From contig NZ_JAHFZZ010000007.1 in NCBI RefSeq assembly GCF_018603905.1, forward strand, positions 248,001 to 312,000: DNA of 64,000 bases. Reading direction: 5' to 3'. Every line of letters begins with the position of its first letter. Position 1 is the first letter of the stretch. Position numbers and translations under genes: made by a program. Of this stretch, positions 48,031 through 54,532 are shown piece after piece. The notes under the pieces were generated by a model that ran no database searches, was not told the origin of the DNA, and worked only from the letters and a program-made list of their open reading frames with translations. Source of the stretch: Nonomuraea sp. NEAU-A123 (GTDB taxonomy: Bacteria > Actinomycetota > Actinomycetes > Streptosporangiales > Streptosporangiaceae).

Positions 48031-48180
48031 ATGTATGTCACTGGGGCAAACAGTGACGAAGTATTGTTGCCAGTGGGACAAGAGGGGCGATTAAGTCGTT
48101 CCATCCCGGATCGGATTCGGCATCTTTTTTCCAATCAGCTTGACCTTAGGCGTCCACCCCTTTACCGTCACTGTGCGTAA
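48031..48180 (+). CDS. small ORF upstream of bldD (doubtful)
   Basis: A 49-codon frame (MYVTGANSDEVLLPVG...) starts at an ATG with GAGGAG eight bases upstream, one of the better ribosome-binding sites in the window. Against it: GC at third codon positions is low for this genome, and the region also holds the bldD promoter signals and a GTCACTG-N7-CAGTGAC inverted repeat. It may be a leader peptide, a remnant, or chance. Confidence 0.3.
   Translation: MYVTGANSDEVLLPVGQEGRLSRSIPDRIRHLFSNQLDLRRPPLYRHCA
48037..48057. promoter_or_regulatory. perfect inverted repeat GTCACTG-N7-CAGTGAC
   Basis: Seven-base arms with a seven-base spacer, about 290 bases before bldD. It looks like an operator for a dimeric regulator; no transcription factor can be named. 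Confidence 0.55.
48140..48180 (+). promoter_or_regulatory. bldD promoter with BldD-box-like site
   Basis: TTGACC (48140) and TACCGT (48163) are 17 bases apart. TCACTGTGCGTAA (48168-48180) overlaps the end of the -10 and fits, with one mismatch, the BldD box TnACnC(A/T)GnGTnA as I recall it. Autorepression by BldD is known in Streptomyces. The leader to the ATG would be about 155 bases. Confidence 0.5.
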
Positions 48181-48329
48181 CCACACTGCGCGGCGTTATG
48201 GGGTAAACCCAGAGCCATGGCTACCGATGGTGCCGAGCCAGGCACCACACCCCCCGGTGGCCGGGGCATTCGCCGCAAGGGAGCACAATCTACTGAGAGC
48301 GCTACATACGAGAGCCGGGGGGCCACACG

Positions 48330-48824
48330 ATGCCGTCTGAGTACGCAAAGTCGCTGGGTGCACGACTCCGCGCCATCCGCACCCAGCAGGGGCTTTCCCT
48401 GCATGGAGTCGAAGAGAAGTCGCGTGGCAGGTGGAAAGCCGTTGTCGTAGGTTCGTACGAGCGTGGCGACCGCGCTGTAACGGTTCAGAAGCTTGCCGAG
48501 CTTGCCGACTTCTACGGGGTGCCCGTCTCCGAGCTGCTGCCCGGCGGTGCCGCGCCCAGCCCGCTCGGCCCGACACCCAAGCTTGTGATCGACCTGGAAC
48601 GCCTTGCGACGCTGCCGAAGGAGAAGGCCGGGGCACTCGCCCGTTACGCGGCCACCATCCAGAGCCAGCGTGGTGACTACAACGGGAAGGTCCTGTCGAT
48701 CCGCCAGGAAGACCTGCGCTCCCTGGCCGTGATCTACGACAAGTCGCCTAGCGAACTGACGGAGGAGCTCATCAGCTGGGGCGTCCTCGACGCAGAGGCC
48801 CGCCGAGCCGTCGAGTCCTTCTGA
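48330..48824 (+). CDS. bldD: developmental master regulator BldD
   Basis: A 164-residue BldD. The N-terminal XRE-type helix-turn-helix (ARLRAIRTQQGLSLHGVEEKS) is followed by a C-terminal c-di-GMP-binding domain. The RXD-X8-RXXD signature is complete: RGD at residues 114-116 and RQED at 125-128. In streptomycetes a c-di-GMP tetramer joins two BldD C-termini so that the dimer represses sporulation genes during vegetative growth. This implies a morphologically complex, probably sporulating host with c-di-GMP signalling. Confidence 0.97.
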   Translation: MPSEYAKSLGARLRAIRTQQGLSLHGVEEKSRGRWKAVVVGSYERGDRAVTVQKLAELADFYGVPVSELLPGGAAPSPLGPTPKLVIDLERLATLPKEKAGALARYAATIQSQRGDYNGKVLSIRQEDLRSLAVIYDKSPSELTEELISWGVLDAEARRAVESF

Positions 48825-48838
48825 CCACTCCTGTTTTT

Positions 48839-48868
48839 CGGGGCGCGCCATGTGATCGGCGCGCCCCG
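48839..48868 (+). terminator. bldD terminator
   Basis: CGGGGCGCGCC and GGCGCGCCCCG form a perfect 11-bp stem around an eight-base loop, 14 bases after the bldD stop, followed by CTTTC. Confidence 0.88.
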
Positions 48869-49590
48869 CTTTCATGCCCTCTTTCGCATGAGCGACCTCT
48901 TGTACGGCGGCGCGAGAACCCCCACTTCACCCGGCAAGCCCGCGACCTCGCTGTGTAGGGGCCTCCAGCCTGCCTCCTCTGCGCTGCTGCGGAACCGACG
49001 TCAGCTCGGAACGGTTGCGGAAACGGGCATCAGCCGGATCCCCCCGCCCTCCCGGTGATGGCGTAGCAATGAGCTGCGGCGGGTGTCGTCCGCCATGCGC
49101 AGGGAAGACACCGCCGGCCCGTCGGTTGCTTGCGGTCGGCCATACAACCGATCGGCGGAGACAACACCGCACGAGCCCGCCGCACGGGCCCGCCGCATAT
49201 CCCCGCCGCGCAGCCGCCTCACGCAGACACCCCGTGCAGACACCCCGCACAAGCCCGGCCACGCACACCCCCGGCGGCCCACCCTCGCGTCCTCGCGTCC
49301 TCGCAGCCCCGCAGCCCCGCAGCCCCGCAGCCCCGCAGTCCCGCAGGCTCGCGTCCCCGCAGCCTCGCGTGCCCGCGTCCCTGTCTCCACGTCAAGCCAC
49401 GCCGCGCGCATCCACCCGCAGGTCCAATCGCGGGCCTCTCCCCCTTCACGGATCTGCCAACGCGCACATCCGCCCTCGCAAGGCCAGCCGCGCAAGTTCA
49501 CCGCGTAGACGCAGCCACGTAGGTCCACCCGCGGCGCACGCCCAGTCGTCGCCCAACCGTGTCCACCCAGATCGGGAGAGGGAAGCGATC
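48869..49590. other. gene-poor stretch downstream of bldD
   Basis: About 720 bases without a supportable gene. Open frames exist on both strands, but their proteins are Pro/Arg/Ala-rich without motifs or ribosome-binding sites. It includes the octamer array at 49283-49380. Confidence 0.65.
49283..49380. repeat. 8-bp CCYCGCRK microsatellite
   Basis: About twelve tandem octamers: CCTCGCGT units, then four or more CCCCGCAG units, then mixed forms. It has no spacers or conserved longer repeat and is not a CRISPR array. Confidence 0.85.
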
Positions 49591-49623
49591 TCGCTAGCGA
49601 TATCGAACTCCAGTTCGTATAAT
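49591..49623 (+). promoter_or_regulatory. promoter with LexA-like SOS box, probably leaderless
   Basis: A consensus TATAAT (49618-49623) ends six bases before the ATG at 49630, so transcription probably starts at or next to the start codon. The 16-mer TCGAACTCCAGTTCGT (49603-49618) abuts the -10 and matches the actinobacterial/Gram-positive LexA site CGAAC-N4-GTTCG exactly. A separate perfect palindrome, TCGCTAGCGA, lies at 49591-49600 where the -35 would be. Confidence 0.7.
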
Positions 49624-49629
49624 GGACCA

Positions 49630-49911
49630 ATGCATCTCGACACGAAAGGCCTACCAGGATTGTGGCGACCGCCCATCGTCGAACATGCCGCGTCGATGTT
49701 CCCGACCACCGGCAGCGGTGAGGCGCGATACCTGCTGGCGTGGGGCGATGCGGAAGGAGAACGGTGGGGCTTCCTGCTCTGGCCCCCGCAGACGGTGAAC
49801 ACCGATGACGGCAGCGAGCACATGGGCCAAGCCCACTGGGTGCGCTGGCAAGACATCCGCCCAGTAGCCGGCGAGGACTACAGCACCGTACCGCTGTGCG
49901 ATCCGATGTGA
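49630..49911 (+). CDS. hypothetical 93-aa Trp-rich protein, predicted SOS-regulated
   Basis: A 93-residue soluble protein (MHLDTKGLPGLWRPPIVEH) with six tryptophans, an acidic middle and no signal peptide, membrane helix or recognised domain. A longer frame runs upstream, but the TATAAT promoter ending six bases before this ATG argues for a leaderless start here. A LexA-like box next to the -10 predicts induction by DNA damage. It stands alone in the accessory interval between bldD and the HEPN gene. I do not recognise the family. Confidence 0.65.
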   Translation: MHLDTKGLPGLWRPPIVEHAASMFPTTGSGEARYLLAWGDAEGERWGFLLWPPQTVNTDDGSEHMGQAHWVRWQDIRPVAGEDYSTVPLCDPM

Positions 49912-50104
49912 ACGACCTCCCGCCGCGCCACCGAGGACACGCAGGCAGACCCGCCGGGACATCGCGTGTTGATCAAGTTGGGATTCGCACGCACGCGAGT
50001 CGAGACATGTAAGTCGGATCTGGACGAGCAGGACAAGCAGATCAGCGCGGCGACGAAGGCGGGACACGGGCTCGCTTTCGCCGCCGCGTGGCCGTATCTA
50101 GCAT

Positions 50105-50665
50105 GTCGGGGCCGGCACGGTCACAGCGTCCAGGACATTCGACCTGGCCCGCGTCGGCACGTCCTGCACCCTCGAGGCCGCCCCGCTCCCCCTCTACCAG
50201 ACTGATGTGGTCACCCATCTGCGGGACGTTCGGCCTCACCTGCCCTGGCGCTATCCGCGCACATGCGCTGGCGTCATCCGCGCATACTTGGGGCGTTCCG
50301 CTGCAAGGGGTTGCCGTGGTCATCGGCTCTCGGCCTCGCTGCGTACGTCGATCGCATGCGGGCTGAGGCGCTCAGTCCCGATTTGTGGCTTAGCGGTCAC
50401 TCACGTTTGGAATCGGCACGCCCGCGTCGGCGCGTTCGCGCATGCTTGAGGCGTCTCGCTTGCCTCCTACCGGTTTGGCGTGGTCACCAACGTTCGGGAC
50501 GTTGACGCTGGCGTGCGTCGGTGTGTTCGCGCACGCTTGGAACGTCTCGCTCCGCCTTTGCCGGTTTGGCGTGGTCGTACGTGGTCGGGGTGTTTGGTGG
50601 TCCCTCGCCTGCATCGGCGTGTTCGCTCGTGTTGGGGTTGTCCGGCTGCCCACTCGCCGCTGATG
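50105..50665. repeat. degenerate tandem array of about 90-bp units
   Basis: The 775-base gap after the 93-aa gene holds no convincing gene. On the minus strand about five diverged units contain a GCGAACACGCCGAYGCRGGCG-like block and end near GTGACCACGCCAAACCGG. The best-kept copies have GTTCGC at 50434, 50525 and 50621 (spacing 91 and 96); older copies reach back to about 50105. Confidence 0.7.
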
Positions 50666-50686
50666 TCGGCGGCGCGAGCGGTGTGG

Positions 50687-51133
50687 TCAGCCGGCCAGGG
50701 GGACCTCGACCGGGAGTTGGGGTTGAGCGGGGACGCCCAGGATGTCCTGTACTACGGCGACAAAGGTGTCCGCCTCGGCCAGGAGTTCGTCCGCGTCGGC
50801 TGCGCTGACGCCACGGACCATGCCGGCCTCGGCGGCGGCGCGCTTGGCGGCGCTCACCGAGAAGTAGGCGGCCCACTCCGCGAGCCTGGGCTCCGCCTCT
50901 GGGAGCAGCTCCCACGCGCTGCGCAGGCGGCGCCTGCGGCCTTCCATGGGGCGGGGACGGGCGGCCAGGATCGCCGCCGCCGCTCGCAGAGCTGCCAGAT
51001 GTGCTGCCACATATCGGGATGCCGGGGTGCGAGCGGTCGCCGCCTCCGCCAGGCAGGAACGTGAATCCGTCAGGTGTGCCCGAACCGCGGGCGACAGCCG
51101 GGGCCCCTGCGTATCGCCGAGCCGTTGTGCCAT
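50687..51133 (-). CDS. SAV_6107-family HEPN domain protein
   Basis: A 148-residue all-helical protein matching the SAV_6107-type HEPN family of actinobacteria (RAHLTDSRSCLAEAATARTPASRYVAAHLAALRAAAAILAARPRP, then SAWELLPEAEPRLAEWAAYF). HEPN domains are often RNases or nucleotide-binding partners in stress and defence systems; a canonical RxxxxH RNase motif is not obvious here. ATG at 51133 has AAGGAGG eight bases upstream; the open extension to a TTG at 51211 is rejected. A consensus promoter overlapped by a LexA-like box lies about 260 bases upstream. Confidence 0.85.
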   Translation of the reverse strand: MAQRLGDTQGPRLSPAVRAHLTDSRSCLAEAATARTPASRYVAAHLAALRAAAAILAARPRPMEGRRRRLRSAWELLPEAEPRLAEWAAYFSVSAAKRAAAEAGMVRGVSAADADELLAEADTFVAVVQDILGVPAQPQLPVEVPLAG

Positions 51134-51177
51134 CTTGCGCGCCTCCTTGGAGTCATGGCGGCTCCCGGCGTCTCCGC

Positions 51178-51259
51178 CGGTGGAGTTAACGTTCGCAGAC
51201 TCCACCGACAATTCCGCCGGGCTGGCTGGACGAGGAGCTTCCCCACTCCCCGTCCAGCC
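51178..51259. promoter_or_regulatory. two inverted repeats in the HEPN gene leader
   Basis: CGGTGGAGT (51178-51186) pairs with ACTCCACCG (51199-51207). GGCTGGACG (51224-51232) pairs with CGTCCAGCC (51251-51259) around an 18-base loop. Both lie between the predicted promoter and the start of the HEPN gene, so they could be RNA structures or operators. Confidence 0.55.
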
Positions 51260-51396
51260 AGGACGCGCCCACTCGTCTCCGCCGACGACGAGGACACGCC
51301 CTTCGCCCTGGAGCCTGATCGCGGGTCTCGCTTGGGGGAAGCGAACGGCCCGCGACCAGGTCCTACGACGTGAGCCGCGAGCCTCACGCCACTAGG

Positions 51397-51428
51397 TCGA
51401 ACATAATTTCGATCACGCTCGGTGTCAA
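51397..51428 (-). promoter_or_regulatory. consensus promoter overlapped by LexA-like SOS box
   Basis: On the minus strand TTGACA (51428-51423) and TATGTT (51405-51400) are exactly 17 bases apart. The 16-mer TCGAACATAATTTCGA (plus strand, 51397-51412) covers the -10 and differs from TCGAAC-N4-GTTCGA at one base. A TGTTC-TAC-GAACA palindrome (51431-51443) lies just upstream of the -35. Transcription would run towards the HEPN gene. Confidence 0.7.
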
Positions 51429-51499
51429 CCTGTTCTACGAACACAGATTCGATCAACATGGCGGGCGAAAGAGCATACGCCCTTCGACGTGCGGATCCG

Positions 51500-51770
51500 C
51501 CCTGGGAGGGGTCTCCGCCCTGGGCGGGGGCCGTGTTGGGTGGGGCCGCGTTGGGTGGGGGCCGCATTGGGGTTGGGACCGTGGTGGGTGGGGGCCGCAT
51601 TGGGCGAGGGACGGTGGTGGGTGGGGGACCGCATTGCGAGGCGGCCGTGCGGGGTGGGGGCCGCCCTGAGAGGGTGCCGTCTCGAGAGGAGGACCGCGTT
51701 GGGCGAGGGACCGCGCTGAAAGCCGGGGGCCGCGTTGAGCGAGAGGCCGCGTTGGGGAGCTGGGGGGCCA
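51500..51770. repeat. G-rich tandem array (about 18-bp units)
   Basis: Many imperfect copies of GGGGGCCGCRTTGGG with runs of four to five G on the plus strand. G-quadruplex folding is plausible. The Pro/Arg/Asn-rich open frames across it look like artefacts of the repeat. Confidence 0.75.
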
Positions 51771-51925
51771 GGTGTCGGCTCCGTGAAGCATGCAGGTGAG
51801 CAGAGGCAGAGCGAGTGGTCGAAGGCGCCAGGTCCGGCGCAGGGACATCGCGGGGTCGCGAGCCTGCGGCAGGGCACCGTGGCTAGATTGCCGCTGCCCA
51901 CGAGTGACCGGCATGGAGGACCGCG

Positions 51926-52039
51926 GTGACCGTTGACGCTACGACGGCCGACCTGAGCGCCCGTGGAGCGTGGCCGCTCAGCGTAGGGCTGAAGGCCGTG
52001 AAACAGACGGACTCGGGGCGCACGGCCGAGGGGCCGTAG
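51926..52039 (+). pseudogene. short ORF, possible 5' stump of a gene
   Basis: A 37-codon frame (MTVDATTADLSARGAWPL...) starts at GTG with GGAGG six bases upstream and a TAGATT -10-like hexamer at 51884. It looks like a normal gene start that ends abruptly where the GTGGGGGCCGAGGGC repeats begin, so it may be a truncated gene. It could also be a genuine small protein. Confidence 0.35.
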
Positions 52040-52040
52040 G

Positions 52041-52086
52041 GGCCGAGGGCGTGGGGGCCGAGGGCGTGGGGGCCGAGGGCGTGGGG
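52041..52086. repeat. 15-bp tandem repeat GGCCGAGGGCGTGGG
   Basis: Three nearly exact units run in direct succession at the end of the short ORF. The surrounding 52040-52200 stretch is G-rich and contains no gene I can support. Confidence 0.85.
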
Positions 52087-52203
52087 CTCTGGAGCTATGG
52101 ATCGAGGGGCTCTGGCTTGGGGGGCTCAGGGTGTGTGTCGTGGTGCCAGAGGTCGTGGGCGTGGGGTGAGGTGCAGGAGCCGCGGCGACGGCGGTGTGTC
52201 CCG

Positions 52204-52253
52204 GTCTGGCCAGATCGTCAGACAATGCGGTCTAGCCAGAACGTAAGACAAAC
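52204..52253. promoter_or_regulatory. two 26-bp-spaced direct repeats containing TCTRGCCAGA palindrome
   Basis: GTCTGGCCAGATCGTCAGACAA at 52204 and a variant at 52230 (GTCTAGCCAGA then ACGTAAGACAA) differ at three or four positions. TCTGGCCAGA is itself a perfect palindrome. They look like paired operators, but the flanking genes are not oriented to use them: the ferredoxin gene ends at 52325. Confidence 0.6.
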
Positions 52254-52324
52254 GAGGACCCGCCGTCGGCGCGGGGATAACCGGCAAATCGCGATAAAGC
52301 ATGAAAAACGTACTGAATGGTGTC

Positions 52325-52516
52325 TCAGACCACCGAGATGGCCCCGGACGGGCACAGTGTCACGGCGCGGCGGACGGCGTCTTCCAGTTCGGCAGGTGGG
52401 GTGGAGTCAAGGACCACCACCGTCCCCTCGTCCTCGCTCTGGTCGAATATCGCCGGCACCGTCAGCGCGCACATGCCCGCACCGATGCACACCGTCGTGT
52501 CTGCCTTGATCTCCAT
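52325..52516 (-). CDS. 3Fe-4S ferredoxin
   Basis: A 63-residue ferredoxin with three cluster cysteines (C-IGAGM-C ... C-PSGAI), where Gly/Ala replaces the fourth ligand; this is the usual 3Fe-4S partner of actinobacterial P450s. It lies directly after the P450 gene, which reads in the same direction, and should donate electrons to it. Two ATG codons (52519, 52516) are possible; 52516 gives better spacing from the TAGGT before it. Confidence 0.94.
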   Translation of the reverse strand: MEIKADTTVCIGAGMCALTVPAIFDQSEDEGTVVVLDSTPPAELEDAVRRAVTLCPSGAISVV

Positions 52517-52523
52517 CATTGAC

Positions 52524-53714
52524 CTACCAGGTGACAGGGAGGCGGTGCACTCCATAGATGCTCATGTCCGAGCGCATCGGCACCTCCTCCGGTGATACAG
52601 CCAAGCGTAGGCCGGGGAAGCGCCGCAGGAGCGCGGGGTAGCCGATGCGCATCTCGGCCCGGGCCAGTTGCTGGCCGAGGCACTGGTGGATGCCGTGGCC
52701 GAACGTGAGGTGGCCGGTGGCGGGCCTGGTGAGGTCGAGGTGCTCGCCGTCCGGGAAGCGGGACGGGTCGCGGTTGATCACCGGCAGGTGGAGCATGACC
52801 GATTCGCCGGCCTTGATGACCTGGCCCTCGATCTCGACGTCGGTCAGTGCGCTCCGGATCGGCCCGAGGTGGATGATCGTGAGGTAGCGCAGCAGTTCCT
52901 CGACGCCGTTCTCGACCGCGGACGGGTCGTCGCGCATGACGGCGAGCTGGGCGGGGTTGGTGAGCAGCGCGTAGGTGCCGAGGCCGAGCATGTTGGCGGT
53001 GGTCTCGTGTCCGGCCACCAGCAGCAGGAACGCGACGCCGGTGAGCTCCTCGTCGTTCAGCTCGCCGCTCTCGACGAGGCCGCTGAGCAGGTCGTCCGTC
53101 GGCTTGGCGCGCTTGCGCTGGATCAGCCCGTAGAGGTACGCGGAGATCCGGGTCATCGCGCCGACGGCGTCCTCGGCCTTGACCTCCAGGTTGACGAGCA
53201 CCTTGGTGTCTTCCTGGAACTGCGCCCGATCCTCGTACGGCACGCCGAGCAGCTCGCAGATCACCAGCGACGGTATGGGCAGCGCGAACTCCTGCACCAG
53301 GTCCACCGGCTTGCCCGCGGCCTCCATGGCGTCGAGGCAGGCCTCGGCGATCTGCGCGATCCTCGGCTCCAGCTCCTTCATCCGGCGCACGGTGAACTGG
53401 CCGGTGAGGAGCTTGCGGTAGCGGGTGTGCTCGGGCGCGTCCATCCGCAGGAAGAACCCGGGCGGAACGCGGAAGCCCCCCTCCTGAGCGAGCGCCATCC
53501 GGGCCGGGATCGGCGGGTGCATGCGCTCGGGGCGGTTGCTGAAGCGCGCGTCGGCGAGCACGGCGCGCGCGGCGGAGTAGCCGGTCACGAGCCAGCCGAG
53601 GTGCCCGTCGGCGTAGGTCATGCGGTGGATCGCCGCTTTTGGCCGTAGCTCGGCGATTTCGTCGGGCGGATCGAAGGGGCGTTGGCGGGTGGTGGTGAGG
53701 GTCAGATCAGACAT
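52524..53714 (-). CDS. cytochrome P450 monooxygenase
   Basis: A 396-residue bacterial class I P450. The oxygen-binding I-helix motif is LLVAGHETTANML near residue 230, the ExxR helix is EELLR, and the haem loop is FGHGIHQCLGQQLARAEM with Cys near 347. It resembles the CYP105/CYP107 groups that hydroxylate secondary metabolites or xenobiotics. The divergent TetR gene probably controls it. Substrate unknown. Confidence 0.96.
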   Translation of the reverse strand: MSDLTLTTTRQRPFDPPDEIAELRPKAAIHRMTYADGHLGWLVTGYSAARAVLADARFSNRPERMHPPIPARMALAQEGGFRVPPGFFLRMDAPEHTRYRKLLTGQFTVRRMKELEPRIAQIAEACLDAMEAAGKPVDLVQEFALPIPSLVICELLGVPYEDRAQFQEDTKVLVNLEVKAEDAVGAMTRISAYLYGLIQRKRAKPTDDLLSGLVESGELNDEELTGVAFLLLVAGHETTANMLGLGTYALLTNPAQLAVMRDDPSAVENGVEELLRYLTIIHLGPIRSALTDVEIEGQVIKAGESVMLHLPVINRDPSRFPDGEHLDLTRPATGHLTFGHGIHQCLGQQLARAEMRIGYPALLRRFPGLRLAVSPEEVPMRSDMSIYGVHRLPVTW

Positions 53715-53760
53715 GCTGCGGTTCCTTTCTCATCGTCAACCTCCCCAGAAAACCTCATCC

Positions 53761-53785
53761 GTTGCAAAATTTCAATGGGTGCAAC
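53761..53785. promoter_or_regulatory. TetR operator candidate GTTGCA-N13-TGCAAC
   Basis: A six-base inverted repeat lies between the divergent P450 and TetR genes. On the minus strand TTGAAA and TTTTCT spaced by 17 bases overlap it and could be the P450 promoter. Binding here could block both directions. Confidence 0.6.
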
Positions 53786-53814
53786 AAATGGAGATTGACG
53801 GTACAGTTCGCGAC

Positions 53815-54420
53815 ATGGTGGGACTGCGGGAGCGTAAGAAACAGCGCACGCGCCGGGCGCTGATCGAGGCGGCGCTCCGGCTGTTCGACGAGAAGGGCTT
53901 CGAGGAGACCACGCTGGCCGAGATCGCGGCCGCGGCCGAGGTGTCGACGCGGACGTTCTTCAGCTACTTCGCCAGCAAGGAGGACGTGCTGTTCTTCGAC
54001 GGCGAGTCGCGCATGGCGATGGCCACGGAGCTGATCTCGTCCAGGATGCCCGGCGAGCACCTGGCGGACCTGCTGTTGCGGCTCGTACGCGCGAGCATGG
54101 GCTGGACCTCCGGCGACGACGGCTTCTCGGTGGAGGAGGTGCCCCTGCGGATGCGGCTGGTGATGACCGTCCCCTCGCTGCAGGCGCGGGCGCTGCACCT
54201 GCTGTTCGACAGCCAGCTCCGGCTGGCGCTGGCGCTGGAGGACGCCTTCCCCGACGAGCTCGACCACGTGGACGCGGCGGCGGCCGTGGGCGCGCTGATC
54301 GGCGCCACCAAGCTCGCGGTCATCTCCAGCATCAACCGGGGCGGATCACTGGAGCAGGCGGAGGAGGCGGCCATGCGCGCCGCCCAGCTCACCCTGCGCG
54401 GCCTGTCCTCCATCGGGTAA
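53815..54420 (+). CDS. TetR family transcriptional regulator
   Basis: A 201-residue TetR regulator. The N-terminal helix-turn-helix is TRRALIEAALRLFDEKGFEETTLAEIAAAAEVSTRTFFSYFASKEDVL; the C-terminal helical domain is variable. ATG at 53815 gives the usual MVGLRERKKQRTRR start. A TACAGT hexamer ends seven bases before it, so translation may be leaderless; an ATG at 53788 is in frame. It is divergent from the P450-ferredoxin pair, its likely target. Confidence 0.93.
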   Translation: MVGLRERKKQRTRRALIEAALRLFDEKGFEETTLAEIAAAAEVSTRTFFSYFASKEDVLFFDGESRMAMATELISSRMPGEHLADLLLRLVRASMGWTSGDDGFSVEEVPLRMRLVMTVPSLQARALHLLFDSQLRLALALEDAFPDELDHVDAAAAVGALIGATKLAVISSINRGGSLEQAEEAAMRAAQLTLRGLSSIG

Positions 54421-54502
54421 TGAACCACGATCGAGCGCGCTCACCGAAGGCGTGCCCGGAGCGTCTTGAATTCCATACCCTGGATCGACGTGCCCTTCGA
54501 AT

Positions 54503-54525
54503 CAATTCTTAACGAAGTTAATTAG
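54503..54525 (+). promoter_or_regulatory. operator shared with the sugar importer promoter
   Basis: The core CTTAACGAAGTTAATT here matches CTTGACGAAGTTAATT at 61631-61646; over 24 positions the two sites differ at about three. The inner TTAAC-GAA-GTTAA is a perfect palindrome. It lies within a possible promoter (TTCGAA 17 bases before TAATTA) for the ROK gene, so autoregulation by the ROK protein is likely. Confidence 0.75.
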
Positions 54526-54532
54526 TGTTACG

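Noticed and set aside
49283..49380. Possible CRISPR array after bldD
   Set aside because: Units are 8 bp with no unique spacers and no cas genes nearby.
50390..50653. Minus-strand ORF with repeated DHAKP-like peptides
   Set aside because: It is a by-product of the degenerate DNA repeat; frame shifts between units and there is no ribosome-binding site.
50105..50665. Array beside the HEPN gene as CRISPR
   Set aside because: Units are diverged over their full length with no constant repeat and variable spacer structure.
51425..52225. 266-codon minus-strand ORF across the G-rich array
   Set aside because: Pro/Arg/Asn tandem peptide created by the repeat; no motif or start signal.
52517..52555. 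Ferredoxin start at 52555
   Set aside because: It would lie inside the P450 gene; MEIKAD at 52516 matches the family start.
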